A DNA stretch of 64,000 nt, from contig JAQWLN010000010.1 of the NCBI GenBank assembly GCA_029247265.1, positions 1-64,000 of the forward strand. The letters are read 5' to 3'. A program made the translations under genes and the position numbers. The notes under the pieces were generated by a model. That model saw only the letters and a program-made list of their open reading frames with translations. It did not search any database and was not told where the DNA came from. Below, in pieces: positions 53,293 to 63,426 of this stretch. This DNA is from Fuerstiella sp. GTDB taxonomy: Bacteria > Planctomycetota > Planctomycetia > Planctomycetales > Planctomycetaceae. The first letter of the stretch is position 1. Every line of letters begins with the position of its first letter.

Positions 53293-53963
53293 TACGCTGT
53301 TCCGCCGTATTGCTGACGATAATCCTGAATCTTCTCAAACAGTTCATCCGTCACGACGACGTTGCCATCTACCTTTCTTCCATGCAGGAAGTCGGCAACT
53401 TCACAAATCGTGACGATCGCGAAGGTCGGCATCGAAAACTCGTCACGCAGTTCGGTTAACGCGTTCCTTTCGCCCTGCCCTCGTTCCATTCGATCAACGG
53501 ACACGACCAGACCGGCCAGCTGAACTTCAGCCGCAGCCTGCAGCACTGGCACGGTTTCACGAATCGATGTGCCAGCGGTCGTCACGTCTTCCACAATGAG
53601 GACCCGTTCTCCAGCTGTCGGCTGATGCCCGACCAGAGTACCGCCTTCACCGTGCGTCTTTGCTTCCTTGCGATTGAAACAGAACGGGACGTCGGTGCCA
53701 CGACTGCTGAGTTCCATGGCAATGGCGACTGCCAGCGGAATACCCTTATACGCAGGCCCAAACAGGAAGTCGAAAGAGACATCCTGAGCCTGGATGGCGT
53801 CGGCGTAAAAGCCCGCCAGCCGGTTCATCTGCTCACCCGTCCGGTAGCGACCTGTGTTAATAAAGAACGGAGTCTTACGGCCACTTTTGGTGGTAAAGTC
53901 GCCAAAGGTCAGCACGTTGGCCCGCACCATGAATTCAACAAAATTCTGTTTATAAGTTTCCAA
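53292..53963 (-). CDS. pyrE: Orotate phosphoribosyltransferase
   Basis: Joins orotate with PRPP to form OMP in pyrimidine synthesis. The PRPP-binding motif is VLIVEDVTTAGTSIRE, the flexible loop FNRKEAKTHGEGG, and the N-terminal region FTTKSGRKTPFFINTGRY matches PyrE. FLFGPAYKGIPLAVAIAMELS is also typical. Length 223 is normal. No other pyr gene is nearby. The N-terminus METYKQNFVEFMVRANVL fits the family. Confidence 0.95.
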   Translation of the reverse strand: METYKQNFVEFMVRANVLTFGDFTTKSGRKTPFFINTGRYRTGEQMNRLAGFYADAIQAQDVSFDFLFGPAYKGIPLAVAIAMELSSRGTDVPFCFNRKEAKTHGEGGTLVGHQPTAGERVLIVEDVTTAGTSIRETVPVLQAAAEVQLAGLVVSVDRMERGQGERNALTELRDEFSMPTFAIVTICEVADFLHGRKVDGNVVVTDELFEKIQDYRQQYGGTA

Positions 53964-54329
53964 TGCAATTGTCCGTCAATGTTTGGCCAGGGCGGTAATT
54001 GTTTAGGTCAATTCGAGAGAAACAGGGATTCCAGCGATAACAGCGGCCCGAAAAGAAGGCCGACTGACCTTCCCTGGGTTTCTCGTCTCTGAGTGTTCGA
54101 TTCCGAGTATTGCACTGGAAAGAAAGTTTCCCATTCTTCATGGAAGGCACTCCCCCCCAAAAGGAACGTGTTTTATGGCGAACCGGCCCCGACTTCAATT
54201 ACCCCAGACCAACGTTCCCGACGATCGCTAAAGACAACCCAATCGTTTCGTCGATGAGGGACCTCGGTGAGCGGTCCGGCTACACAGAACGAATCGGCAG
54301 ATTCTGCAGTTGGCGCTCCATTTTGTGTT

Positions 54330-54351
54330 ACTCGACTCTCCAGAGTCGAGT
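54330..54351. repeat. Perfect palindrome 1 in leader of the helicase operon
   Basis: ACTCGACTCT-CC-AGAGTCGAGT is a perfect inverted repeat with 10-base arms. CTCGACTCT recurs at 54399-54407. It could be a protein-binding operator or fold as a hairpin; no T tract follows directly. Confidence 0.6.
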
Positions 54352-54364
54352 CTGTGCCATTTCG

Positions 54365-54388
54365 ATGACCTCGCGAACCTGAGGTCAT
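54365..54388. repeat. Inverted repeat 2 in leader of the helicase operon
   Basis: ATGACCTC (54365-54372) and GAGGTCAT (54381-54388) are inverted copies around an 8-base loop, a possible stem-loop in the leader RNA. Confidence 0.5.
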
Positions 54389-54398
54389 GACAATCACG

Positions 54399-54418
54399 CT
54401 CGACTCTGGAGGGTCGGC
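54399..54418. repeat. Imperfect palindrome 3, partial copy of palindrome 1
   Basis: CTCGACTCTGGAGGGTCGGC repeats the CTCGACTCT arm of palindrome 1 and is near-palindromic (CGAC-CT..AG-GTCG). It ends 23 bases before the ATG at 54442. Confidence 0.45.
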
Positions 54419-54441
54419 TGCAGTTTTTGAAGACGGGGCGG

Positions 54442-54978
54442 ATGTCAAAAAGCGGACATTCAGATCAATTACGACTGGGATTCATGGCGGCTGTAGAAGT
54501 CGAGGGCCGAGGGTGCGTCGGTGGCCTGCTGGTGACAAATCACAACGGTCGCCCGCTGGAGTTCCAGTGCACGACGCCCGTCAAACCTGACAGAACTCAG
54601 GAGATTCTATACGGCAGAATGCTGAGACCCTGGTTGCTGGGTGAACTCATTGGCAAAACGCTGCTTGACCGCGTTTCGATCAAACCTGAATTGATTGTGA
54701 CCAGCGATCCCGATCTGCTGGAACTGCGAAACCACACTCAAACGCCCGTCGCCTGCACGGCCGATCAACCGTCGAGGGTCGACGCTGCACGACATGGTAC
54801 GGACAATACGGCTGAACTCGGCGGACGCCACCTGCAATTTCATGACAGCCATCTTGATGACAGCAGCTTCGTCATAAAACAGCTGCATCTGATTCCCGGG
54901 CAGGCAGATCTGGAGGAACCGCTGGAGCGGGTTCAGGAAGCGTTGAACGAGACGATCAAAACGGTGCTGACACGATGA
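54442..54978 (+). CDS. Hypothetical protein translationally coupled to an SNF2 helicase
   Basis: No family recognised. The 178-residue product starts [21 protein letters not shown]; the first ~90 residues look like a mixed alpha/beta fold ([60 protein letters not shown]), then a polar, possibly flexible stretch, and a C-terminal helix ([20 protein letters not shown]). No signal peptide or membrane span. Its last four bases overlap the helicase start (ATGA), a sign of coupled translation and probably a physical or functional partnership. Alternative starts are TTG at 54427 and ATG at 54484. Confidence 0.75.
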   Translation: MSKSGHSDQLRLGFMAAVEVEGRGCVGGLLVTNHNGRPLEFQCTTPVKPDRTQEILYGRMLRPWLLGELIGKTLLDRVSIKPELIVTSDPDLLELRNHTQTPVACTADQPSRVDAARHGTDNTAELGGRHLQFHDSHLDDSSFVIKQLHLIPGQADLEEPLERVQEALNETIKTVLTR

Positions 54979-56915
54979 GCCATAGCCGATCGTCCTCAGC
55001 GATTTCGGAGCAAAGCAAACGAGTGCCCCTCGAGCACAAATCGTCTGAGCCGGAAACGCCAGTGGACCGCAGCAAGACGGACAAAACCTCAGAGCTGCGC
55101 AGCACTGACCATTCCACGCCGCCTGACGTGCACAACGTTGACCTGTGCAAATCAGTTGATGTCGCCAGTGCCGGATTCAACCCGGCATTGAAGCGAGAAC
55201 CGCACATCGATACTGTTTCGATTCCCGTCGAACAGCGCCTGGATTTCGTTCCTTCGTGGAAGCCGCGTCGCATTCGCGTGAAGTGCATCGGCCTGACGCT
55301 GCCGGAAGGTGCCGCGTTTCAACCGCCGGAAGAAAAGAATGAGACAACATCCGACGGCACCGAACTCAAGGTAATCGGCCCCAAAAAAACAGCGGCTGGC
55401 GATGGCGGTGGCAGCGAAAAACCACAGCGGACTCGAATCAAGCCGCCCCCAAATGCACTGTCACTGCAGGACCGCCTATTCTACCTGCTGCAACCGCCAC
55501 TCGAATCGTGGCTGGCGGGGCAGGAACTGATTATGCCGTTCGAACCCTTTCCCTACCAATACGAAGGTATTGCGTGGATGTTCGCTCGGCACTCTGCATT
55601 ACTGGCCGACGAGATGGGACTAGGCAAAACGATGCAGACAATCACCGGCATCCGATTGCTGCTCCGCAGCGGCCAGGTCAATCGCATCCTGCTGATCTGT
55701 CCGAAGCCTCTTATTCCCAACTGGCAGCGAGAATTCCAGACATGGGCAGAAGAATTACCTATCGTGACAATTGAAGGCAGCGGGGCTCGCCGCCGCATGC
55801 TGTGGACGATGCCGGGTGTACCGATTCTGATCACAAACTATGAATCAATGACCCGGGACCTGCCCGAGTTTCCGGAAGACGAACAACCAAATTTTGATTT
55901 GCTTGTACTGGACGAAGCCCAACGCATCAAGAACCGAGACTCCCGTACAGCCCAGGCGGCTCGAAGTATCAATCGTCGGCGCAGCTGGGCGCTGACTGGT
56001 ACGCCTATCGAAAATCGTCCGGAAGAACTGGCTTCGCTGTTCGAGTTCATGGAAGTGATTCCTGCACGAGCCTCACCGGACCTCAGGCAGCTGGCAGCAT
56101 TGGCGAATGAACACATCCTGCGTCGGACCAAAGATCTGGTCATGAAGGATATGCCGCCACGCATCGACCGCGATGCCGAACTCGAACTCACACAGGCACA
56201 ACAGTACGCATACACGACCGCAGAGAAAGAGGGAATCATTCAGCTGAATGAACTCGGCGATTCCATCAGCGTTCAGCACGTCTTCGAATTGGTTCTGCGA
56301 CTAAAACAAATCACAAACTACGACCCGCTCACAAACGAAAGCGCGAAGCTGGAACGGCTGGTCGCGGACATGGAAGAAATTGCCGCCAGTGGCAGCAAGG
56401 CTATTCTGTTCAGTCAGTGGACGAAGACAATCGACTGGCTGGCCGAACGACTACAGCAGTTCAACCCGCTGGTATACCACGGTGGCGTTCCTACAAAAAA
56501 ACGCGAACCGATTCTGGCTAAGTTCAAGGAAGATCCGGACGCACACATCATCCTGATGAGTTACGGTACCGGAGCCGTCGGATTGAACCTTCAGTTTGCC
56601 CACTACGTTTTTCTATACGATCGCTGGTGGAATCCGGCGATTGAAGACCAGGCGATTAATCGAGCTCATCGGATTGGCGTTTCTGCGCCGGTAATCGTCA
56701 CGCGTTTTATCTGCAAAGACACCATCGAAGAACGCATTGACCGAGTGCTGCGTGAGAAACGAGAACTGGCAGAAGCGATTCTTGGCGATGGCGACAATGA
56801 AAACGTCTCACTGGGGCTTGATGCTTCAGAGATCTTCGGGCTGTTCGATTTAAAAAAACGCACTGACAAAGGCCAGGCCAGGTCGATCGGCCCTGCCCGA
56901 CCGGACGCAGCGTAG
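54975..56915 (+). CDS. SNF2-family DEAD/DEAH-box ATPase
   Basis: A 646-residue Swi2/Snf2-type double-stranded nucleic-acid translocase. The first ~190 residues are unique and partly disordered. The motor domain follows: Q-motif-like [15 protein letters not shown], Walker [12 protein letters not shown] (Lys218), motif Ia [16 protein letters not shown], Walker [12 protein letters not shown], motif [18 protein letters not shown], then the second lobe with [52 protein letters not shown]. No nuclease or methylase domain is attached. Bacterial relatives include RapA (RNA polymerase recycling) and helicases of defence systems; neither role can be assigned. It forms an operon with the upstream 178-residue protein. 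Confidence 0.93.
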   Translation: MSHSRSSSAISEQSKRVPLEHKSSEPETPVDRSKTDKTSELRSTDHSTPPDVHNVDLCKSVDVASAGFNPALKREPHIDTVSIPVEQRLDFVPSWKPRRIRVKCIGLTLPEGAAFQPPEEKNETTSDGTELKVIGPKKTAAGDGGGSEKPQRTRIKPPPNALSLQDRLFYLLQPPLESWLAGQELIMPFEPFPYQYEGIAWMFARHSALLADEMGLGKTMQTITGIRLLLRSGQVNRILLICPKPLIPNWQREFQTWAEELPIVTIEGSGARRRMLWTMPGVPILITNYESMTRDLPEFPEDEQPNFDLLVLDEAQRIKNRDSRTAQAARSINRRRSWALTGTPIENRPEELASLFEFMEVIPARASPDLRQLAALANEHILRRTKDLVMKDMPPRIDRDAELELTQAQQYAYTTAEKEGIIQLNELGDSISVQHVFELVLRLKQITNYDPLTNESAKLERLVADMEEIAASGSKAILFSQWTKTIDWLAERLQQFNPLVYHGGVPTKKREPILAKFKEDPDAHIILMSYGTGAVGLNLQFAHYVFLYDRWWNPAIEDQAINRAHRIGVSAPVIVTRFICKDTIEERIDRVLREKRELAEAILGDGDNENVSLGLDASEIFGLFDLKKRTDKGQARSIGPARPDAA

Positions 56916-57202
56916 GGAAGTCTACCGACGTCCATGCAAAACAGGACGAAGGGACCGCGGACCGAGCCCCCGCGGATATCCCGCTCTTCGTCAATCTGCA
57001 TCGGCCAAAGCGGCGATGCGCTGAGCAATCCTGTCACCAGAAACGAGACACGCTCTGTGCTAGGGCGAATCAGCTGTGATTTCGGTGAGTTAACAGGGTC
57101 CGCACTTTGCGACTCGACGCACAGACAACTAGAATTCTTCGCTTCTGAACCCGTCACGTTTTACCACGCGGCCTGTGCCGCCGCATGAACTGCAATTGAC
57201 CA

Positions 57203-60200
57203 ATGTTTCAACCTGTTTCCGACAGCAATTTTGTTCCCGGCGAACACCTCGTCCTCAACTTCTGGACTCAGCACAACACATTCCGCCGACTGCGTGAAAA
57301 AAACCGCGGTCACAAGCGGTGGAGTTTTCTGGACGGGCCCATCACCGCCAATAATCCGATGGGCGTGCATCACGCGTGGGGCCGAACCTACAAAGACACG
57401 TACCAGCGGTTCTTTGCGATGACCGGCCACGACCAGCGTTACCAGAACGGCTTCGACTGTCAGGGATTGTGGGTTGAAGTCGAGGTCGAGAAGCAGTTGG
57501 GACTCGGCACGAAAACCGCTGTCAACGACTACGGCATCGACAATTTCGTGAACGAATGCAAACGGCGAGTCCTGCGATTTGCGGCGCGACAGACGGAACA
57601 GTCGCAACGACTTGGCTACTGGATGGACTGGGACGACCCCGATCAGCTGCGTACATTGGCCGAACATCTGGGCACAGATACCGAAGTCTCCTTCACCGCG
57701 CCCAGTGGGAAAACGGAAACTGCCAGCTCGCATCAACTGGTGGAAAAACTCGGCAACCCGGAATGGGGTGGCAGCTACTTCACATTCAGCACAGAGAACA
57801 ACGAAACCATCTGGGACTTCCTGAAGAAGTGTTTCGATCGAGGAAAAATCTACCAGGGTCACGACGTGATGCCGTGGTCGGGTCGAGGCGGTAGTGCATA
57901 CTCACAGATGGAAATCGCCGAAGGCCGCAAACTGACGACGCATAAGTCGGTGTTCGTTCGCTTTCCGCTGAAAGACCGCGACAACGAATTCCTGCTGATC
58001 TGGACAACGACTCCCTGGACGCTGACCAGTAACGTCGGCGCCGCCATCAACACAGATCTGGATTACGTCAGAATCAAGGCGAATAAGGACGACGCCGTAT
58101 ACTATTTCGCCAAAGACAATCTAAATTTTCAGCGACTGGCAACAGAATTCAAAGACGGCTTCGGGCGACCGGAATGGAAGTGGCCGGATGGCGTCGGCAA
58201 GCTGAAAACAATCGCTCAGATATTCAAGGAACAGGGCGGCTTCGAAGAACTCGGAACTGTCAAGGGAGCCGATCTGGTCGGTTGGGAGTACGAAGGTCCA
58301 TTCGACGACCTGCCCGCTCAGCAGATGGATGGCGGTTTTCCCGTCGACGAAAATAATCTCAGCGTCAATGGTGCTGGCTGGCATCAGGTCATCGACGGCG
58401 GTCGCGATTCACGCGGCGCAGCGCACGTGGTGGCCGGCGAAGGGACAGGCATCGTTCACATGGCTCCAGGCTGTGGTGACGTGGACCACAAAATCGGTGC
58501 GTCAATCGGCATGCCCATCATCGCACCGCTGAAGGAAGACGGCACCTACGGCGAAGTGTTCGGCGAATTCTCCGGCAAGGAAGCCATTGCACCGGAAACA
58601 GCAGAACTGGTGTTCGCAAAGCTGAAGGAAAAAGGCCTGCTGGTCGCTGTCGAAACTTATCCACACGTATACCCGCACTGCTGGCGAACGGGCGACGAAC
58701 TGGTCTTTCGACTTGTCGACGAGTGGTTCATCAACATGGACTGGCGGGACGAGATCAAAGACGTGACTCGCCAGATTCGCTGGCTGCCGGACAGTATCGA
58801 CGGACAAAACCGCGAAGTCGAGTGGCTGTCCAACATGAGCGACTGGATGATTTCCAAGAAACGCTTCTGGGGACTTGCTCTGCCGGTATGGGTCGACGAA
58901 GAAACCGGCGACTTTGAAGTGATGGGTTCACTGGCGGAACTGAAGGAACGCGCAGTTGAAGGCTGGGACGAATTTGAAGGTCACACTCCTCACCGGCCGT
59001 GGATCGATAAGGTTAAGATCCAAAATCCAAAGACCGGCAATGTGATGACTCGCATCGAAGACGTGGGCAATCCCTGGCTGGATGCGGGGATCGTGCCGTT
59101 CAGCACGATGAACTTCAATAAACGCTACAGCACCGACAAACTGAATTGGGCCGACTGGTATCCAGTTGACCTGGTCACCGAATGCTTCCCGGGTCAGTTC
59201 CGCAACTGGTTCTATTCGTTGCTGTCGCTGTCCACGATGATGCGATTCGACCCGACAGGAAAACGCGCGGCTGAAGAAAAACAGCCCTTCCGAACGCTGC
59301 TGGGACATCGTCTTGTTCAGAACGAACAGGGTAAGCCAATGCACAAATCAGACGGCTCAGCCATCTGGTTTGAAGAAGCGGCTGAACAACTGGGCGTGGA
59401 TACAATGCGGTGGATGTATCTGGCTCAGAATCCCGCAACGGACCTGAGGTTCGGCACTCGGCATGCTGATCAGCCAGTCACACTGAATACGCCGGAAGGC
59501 CCGATCAGCGAAACGAAAGAAGGCGTTCCCACGGCGACAATAACCAGCGGCCCGGCCGATGAAATGCGTCGTCAGATTCTGATCCCACTGTGGAACTGCT
59601 ACAAGTTCTTCGTTGACTACGCCATTGCGGATGGATTTGAGCCTTCTGATGCCCTGCGTCAGCGAGTTGCCCACAGCAACCATCAACCAGAAAGCGACGG
59701 CTACACAGCCATCGCAGAGCGTCCGGAAATCGATCGTTGGGTACTGTCCAACCTGCAGTCGCTGGTGGAGACCGCTCACCGGGATTTTTCAGACTACAAC
59801 GTCGCCGGTTTCTGTGAGGCGGCTGCTCAGTTTATTGATGACCTGAGTAACTGGTACATCCGCCGCAATCGTCGACGTTTCTGGCGCAGCAAGGACGCCA
59901 GCGACACCGATAAAACCGCCGCCTACGAGACACTCTACGAAGTATTGGTAACGCTGTGTCAGCTACTGGCGCCGTGTATCCCGTTTCTGACGGAACGAAT
60001 GTATCAGAACCTTGTCTCTGGCGCTGACATGTCCACCTCAGGCGCCCTGCCGGATTCGACGGACCTGCCGGGCAGCGTCCACCTGTGTGACTACCCAACG
60101 GCCGACGAAACGCTGCTGGATGAAGCGCTGAACAAACGTATGGCCGCCGCGCAGCTGGTGGTCAAACTGGGGCATAAACTGAGAGAGGAAAACACGCTGC

Positions 60201-60874
60201 GAGTACGTCAGCCGCTGGCCGAACTGCAATTCGCCGCCGCCGACACGGACACCGCCGCTGCCATTGCTCAGCTGACGGACGTCATCAGTGAAGAATTGAA
60301 TATCGAGCAGGTGACTCAGAGAGATAACCTCGACGCCCTTGTCGGATACAGCTACAAGCCAAACCTGAAGACACTGGGCCCAAAGTACGGCAAGTTGCTG
60401 GGTGTGCTGCGAACAAAATTGCCGGAACTCGGTGACGCCGTACTGGGCCCACTGCGTCGCGGCGAAGACGTATCGATCAACATCGACGGCAACCAGATCC
60501 ACCTGACAACTACAGACGTGCTCATCAGCACGGAACAGGCAGATGACTGGGTATGCAGAGACGATTCCGGAATTCAGATCGCCATCAGCACAGTGCTGAC
60601 CGATACATTGGTCCGCAAAGGCATGTCTCGGGACTTTGTCCGCCACGTCCAGCAGCTTCGAAAAGATGCCGACTTAAACATCCAGGACCGTATTCGCATC
60701 GAATACCACTCCGAAGATAACGTTGTCCAGGCGATGGTCGCCGAATGGGGCAAATACATTTGTGGAGAAACTCTGGCGGATGCAATTGTCTTCACCCCGG
60801 CATCGCAGGCAGACGCGAAGGATGTCCGCGTCGGCGACGTGTCGACGACAATCTGGATCACCACCGGCCTTTGA
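57203..60874 (+). CDS. ileS: Isoleucyl-tRNA synthetase
   Basis: Charges tRNA-Ile. At 1223 residues it is of the long type. The HIGH signature is replaced by His56-His57-Ala-Trp ([14 protein letters not shown]), and the KMSKS loop reads MHKSDGS (residues 713-719, [22 protein letters not shown]). Both forms are found together in certain bacterial IleRS lineages, so the enzyme is presumably active. The editing domain region has [13 protein letters not shown] and the anticodon-binding domain [14 protein letters not shown]. IleRS of this eukaryote-like class is often less sensitive to mupirocin, but this is an inference from class alone. ATG at 57203. Confidence 0.95.
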   Translation: MFQPVSDSNFVPGEHLVLNFWTQHNTFRRLREKNRGHKRWSFLDGPITANNPMGVHHAWGRTYKDTYQRFFAMTGHDQRYQNGFDCQGLWVEVEVEKQLGLGTKTAVNDYGIDNFVNECKRRVLRFAARQTEQSQRLGYWMDWDDPDQLRTLAEHLGTDTEVSFTAPSGKTETASSHQLVEKLGNPEWGGSYFTFSTENNETIWDFLKKCFDRGKIYQGHDVMPWSGRGGSAYSQMEIAEGRKLTTHKSVFVRFPLKDRDNEFLLIWTTTPWTLTSNVGAAINTDLDYVRIKANKDDAVYYFAKDNLNFQRLATEFKDGFGRPEWKWPDGVGKLKTIAQIFKEQGGFEELGTVKGADLVGWEYEGPFDDLPAQQMDGGFPVDENNLSVNGAGWHQVIDGGRDSRGAAHVVAGEGTGIVHMAPGCGDVDHKIGASIGMPIIAPLKEDGTYGEVFGEFSGKEAIAPETAELVFAKLKEKGLLVAVETYPHVYPHCWRTGDELVFRLVDEWFINMDWRDEIKDVTRQIRWLPDSIDGQNREVEWLSNMSDWMISKKRFWGLALPVWVDEETGDFEVMGSLAELKERAVEGWDEFEGHTPHRPWIDKVKIQNPKTGNVMTRIEDVGNPWLDAGIVPFSTMNFNKRYSTDKLNWADWYPVDLVTECFPGQFRNWFYSLLSLSTMMRFDPTGKRAAEEKQPFRTLLGHRLVQNEQGKPMHKSDGSAIWFEEAAEQLGVDTMRWMYLAQNPATDLRFGTRHADQPVTLNTPEGPISETKEGVPTATITSGPADEMRRQILIPLWNCYKFFVDYAIADGFEPSDALRQRVAHSNHQPESDGYTAIAERPEIDRWVLSNLQSLVETAHRDFSDYNVAGFCEAAAQFIDDLSNWYIRRNRRRFWRSKDASDTDKTAAYETLYEVLVTLCQLLAPCIPFLTERMYQNLVSGADMSTSGALPDSTDLPGSVHLCDYPTADETLLDEALNKRMAAAQLVVKLGHKLREENTLRVRQPLAELQFAAADTDTAAAIAQLTDVISEELNIEQVTQRDNLDALVGYSYKPNLKTLGPKYGKLLGVLRTKLPELGDAVLGPLRRGEDVSINIDGNQIHLTTTDVLISTEQADDWVCRDDSGIQIAISTVLTDTLVRKGMSRDFVRHVQQLRKDADLNIQDRIRIEYHSEDNVVQAMVAEWGKYICGETLADAIVFTPASQADAKDVRVGDVSTTIWITTGL

Positions 60875-61011
60875 CGGGTGAACCTTCGTTCCTAAGGGAA
60901 GCAACAGGGGCACCATAGCAGCAAGTCGACTGCTGGCGCAACGGTTGCATCGAAGTGTGTTCATGCTCAAACTGGCGAACAAGGCAACTAAATTCTTCGC
61001 CGGAGCACAAC

Positions 61012-62271
61012 ATGGCGCTGTTTTCGTCGACTCAGATATCGTGGAACGAACCGTGGTTTTTCTTAGTCCGCATTCGCACGGCGCGCAGTTGGATGCCACG
61101 CATGGCAACGGCTTTTGTTGTCATGGCCGTTATGTTTCTGGCCACGTATTTCTTCGACAACGGACGGTTCGCACTTGTCGAAGCGGCTTTGCTAAGCCTC
61201 GTCTGCGGACTGGTAGTCCTGCTGCTTCTTGACAAGGGCAATGTTCAACGGGAGGTGAGCGTCCAGAAGGACTGCATTGTCGTCAACAGCGCCATGGGCA
61301 GGACATGGCACTCCGTCTTCAAGCTCGAGGACATCGAAGCCGTTGAGTTGATGCGAGCCGATGAATGGAGCTATTCCGTCAATGGCATGGTGATTGATCA
61401 TGGCGATGAAGGATTCCTGGTAGCCGTGCCGCCAAAAGTGTCTCTGGAGACTTTGGCAAATATTCTGTACCGCCTGGACCTTGCCGTCAGTCTGTCTGAC
61501 TGGGAACCCCCGGAAGGCGATCCTCGCACCAAGGTAAAGGATGATCTTCAGCTGGATGCAGAACGAGCGGTCGGAGTCATCGATACGAAAGCTCTTGAAG
61601 GAGAAGAGAAGAAGCTCGTATCCCCGGTGCAGATTGGAATACAGCTCGTCATCGGATTGGGTCCATTGTTGCTTGGGCTGATCGGGGCTGTGGTGGCCGG
61701 TATTTATCTGTACCGGCACTTGAACGAATTGGACATTGTGAACAGATCACTGATTGGTGGCGGCGCTTTTGCCGGTCTGGTCGCCGGTTTTCTGTACCTG
61801 ATCAAGATCGGTCTGTTTGTGAGTTCTGCGTATGCAATCAAGGTGGGCAGAGCATCGATGCAGAGCCGAGTGGATCCACTGTTCAGTGGACTGGAAGATG
61901 ATCTGGTCGCCCTCGATTTGTACGGTCCGGAAAAGTGGACCAAACCAGGCATGGAAGATGATTTCGGCTTTCTGCAGATCGATCGAGATCTACGCCTGCT
62001 ATGGTTCGAAGGAAACACGAACCGGTGGACCCTGCCCTTCAGCGCTCTCACGTCATGTCGGATCGAAGAAGCGATTATGGGGAGCGAAGGCAATGAAAAT
62101 GCGGAAAGACGTTATTTCGTGGTACTGTCAGCGCGTCAGGAAGGTGAAGAAGAAGACTGGGAAAACGGCCTGATCTATGTTCGAACCGAAATCGGGAATG
62201 ACAGCCACGAACGTCGATACGACCGATCGCGATTGCTGTTCACTCAACTGTCTGATGCCATCGGCGGTTGA
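61012..62271 (+). CDS. Membrane protein with two apparent TM-plus-PH-like repeats, unknown function
   Basis: No family recognised. From the chosen start (ATG at 61012) two N-terminal transmembrane segments (ATAFVVMAVMFLATYFF, LVEAALLSLVCGLVVLLLL) are followed by a beta-rich soluble segment (VSVQKDCIVVNSAMGRTW, FKLEDIEAVELMRADEW, EGFLVAVPP). Two more membrane segments (IGIQLVIGLGPLLLGLIGAV, LIGGGAFAGLVAGFLYLIKI) precede a second beta-rich segment (FGFLQIDRDLRLLWFEGNTN, RWTLPFSALTSCRIEEA, RYFVVLSARQE). This looks like duplicated membrane plus pleckstrin-homology-like architecture, an inference from pattern alone. It lies 137 bases downstream of ileS on the same strand. Confidence 0.75.
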   Translation: MALFSSTQISWNEPWFFLVRIRTARSWMPRMATAFVVMAVMFLATYFFDNGRFALVEAALLSLVCGLVVLLLLDKGNVQREVSVQKDCIVVNSAMGRTWHSVFKLEDIEAVELMRADEWSYSVNGMVIDHGDEGFLVAVPPKVSLETLANILYRLDLAVSLSDWEPPEGDPRTKVKDDLQLDAERAVGVIDTKALEGEEKKLVSPVQIGIQLVIGLGPLLLGLIGAVVAGIYLYRHLNELDIVNRSLIGGGAFAGLVAGFLYLIKIGLFVSSAYAIKVGRASMQSRVDPLFSGLEDDLVALDLYGPEKWTKPGMEDDFGFLQIDRDLRLLWFEGNTNRWTLPFSALTSCRIEEAIMGSEGNENAERRYFVVLSARQEGEEEDWENGLIYVRTEIGNDSHERRYDRSRLLFTQLSDAIGG

Positions 62272-62370
62272 GGCCGAAGTGATACTGACGACAGCGGGGC
62301 ACGCTGTGAGTCTGTCAGTAGGAACCGGTGTTCTCACGCAGGGGAGATGGCGGCTGTCATCAAAAGCTGA

Positions 62371-63144
62371 TCAGTTCGGCGTTCTTCGCATGATTGTTTC
62401 GGCAACGTGATATTTCTGCCACGCAGCTTTCCAGAACGGCCTGAATCCTTGTTTCGCTTGGCGAAAGACAGGGCCATGTTTCATCCAGACGACAAGGCAC
62501 GTTCCCAAAAACAGAAATCGCTGTGCAGCACAGGTCATGTAGCATCTCACCGGCGATCGTCGTGACCTCAAGATCGCCAGCCGTTCGCACTGGAACTGCA
62601 CGTGCGGCGTTTCGTCCTGAATGATCTGATCGCAGAGACGTTTCAGCACAATAGAGTTCGTGGCTGCCTGAAGTGCAGGATAGTACACCTCTGCAATAAT
62701 TTCGGCCGTCACCAGGACGGCAATCGAAAGTTCCAGTCCCGCGCCTCGTCGAAGAAACCGAAACACGCTGTCCGGCCATGCGGCCTTCAATGTGGAAATT
62801 CCGTTCAGGTCGAGGAATCGTGCGAGATCGCGAGCATGCCTTTGTTCCTCTCTGATAAACAGTTTAATGGCATCGAAATATTCGGGATCGCAGGTCTCTT
62901 CCGAGTGCAACTTTGCACAATGAATCAGGTGCTTTCCTTCAGAACTTTCACCAAGCTGAAACCCCTGAACCGACGCTGATATCGCCTTAACTTCCTGGTC
63001 TGATAACTCGCTGCCGAGTTGCCAGGGAACATCCAGCAACTGCTGCGTGTTGCGAGTGAAATAGTCCAGCCATTCACGTGACCTCAATTCGGGAATCAGC
63101 GGTTGCGAGTCCGCCGAGACCTCAGCGCGCTCAGTCAATTCCAT
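62371..63144 (-). CDS. Ferritin-like di-iron protein
   Basis: The middle of the protein has two ExxH motifs in long helices: Glu100-Gln-Arg-His103 (REEQRHARDLARFL) and Glu178-Thr-Pro-His181 (QDETPHVQFQCERL), with further Glu residues at 148 and 152 (TAEIIAEVYY) in the intervening helix. This spacing is typical of ferritin-like four-helix di-iron proteins. The reaction (oxidation, peroxide detoxification or iron handling) is not readable. The C-terminal ~60 residues have a hydrophobic stretch (QRFLFLGTCLVVWM) that may contact membranes. The gene is divergent from the DUF1501 gene at 63427 and convergent to the membrane protein. Confidence 0.82.
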   Translation of the reverse strand: MELTERAEVSADSQPLIPELRSREWLDYFTRNTQQLLDVPWQLGSELSDQEVKAISASVQGFQLGESSEGKHLIHCAKLHSEETCDPEYFDAIKLFIREEQRHARDLARFLDLNGISTLKAAWPDSVFRFLRRGAGLELSIAVLVTAEIIAEVYYPALQAATNSIVLKRLCDQIIQDETPHVQFQCERLAILRSRRSPVRCYMTCAAQRFLFLGTCLVVWMKHGPVFRQAKQGFRPFWKAAWQKYHVAETIMRRTPN

Positions 63145-63426
63145 CGTCGGCTCCTTAAACTTCCGAATGACTTCGGGACACTGAAGTTTTACAAAGCAAC
63201 TGAACTGGCCGTTGGATCAAATGACATCATTGCCGACACAACGCACTCAACACGCCCCACAAGTCTGGACGATTACGTGCGAATGCCGCATAAAACTACG
63301 ATTTCCTGATCAGGATTACCGATCAATCGAAGCGTGTGATAGACTTCACAGGTTGATTAGTGGTCACCCTCCGGCGGATCTTCGCCACGAAACGTTCCCC
63401 GCCTTCAGTCCTTTGGAATTCTCGCC

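Larger units (their letters stand above)
53964..54441. other. 478-base region with no clear gene, leader with palindromes
   Basis: The first ~350 bases hold divergent promoters for pyrE and the operon at 54442. A 90-codon frame at 54110-54382 lacks protein-like features and overlaps the palindromes described separately, so I do not call it. The last 112 bases contain three inverted repeats. Confidence 0.4.

Noticed and set aside
54110-54382. 90-codon frame upstream of the helicase operon
   Set aside because: No protein-like pattern, and it overlaps two palindromes.
56934-57188. 84-codon frame before ileS
   Set aside because: Low-quality composition without motifs; more likely ileS leader.
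56916-57202. T-box or other leader riboswitch for ileS
   Set aside because: No T-box sequence, specifier stem or antiterminator could be recognised.
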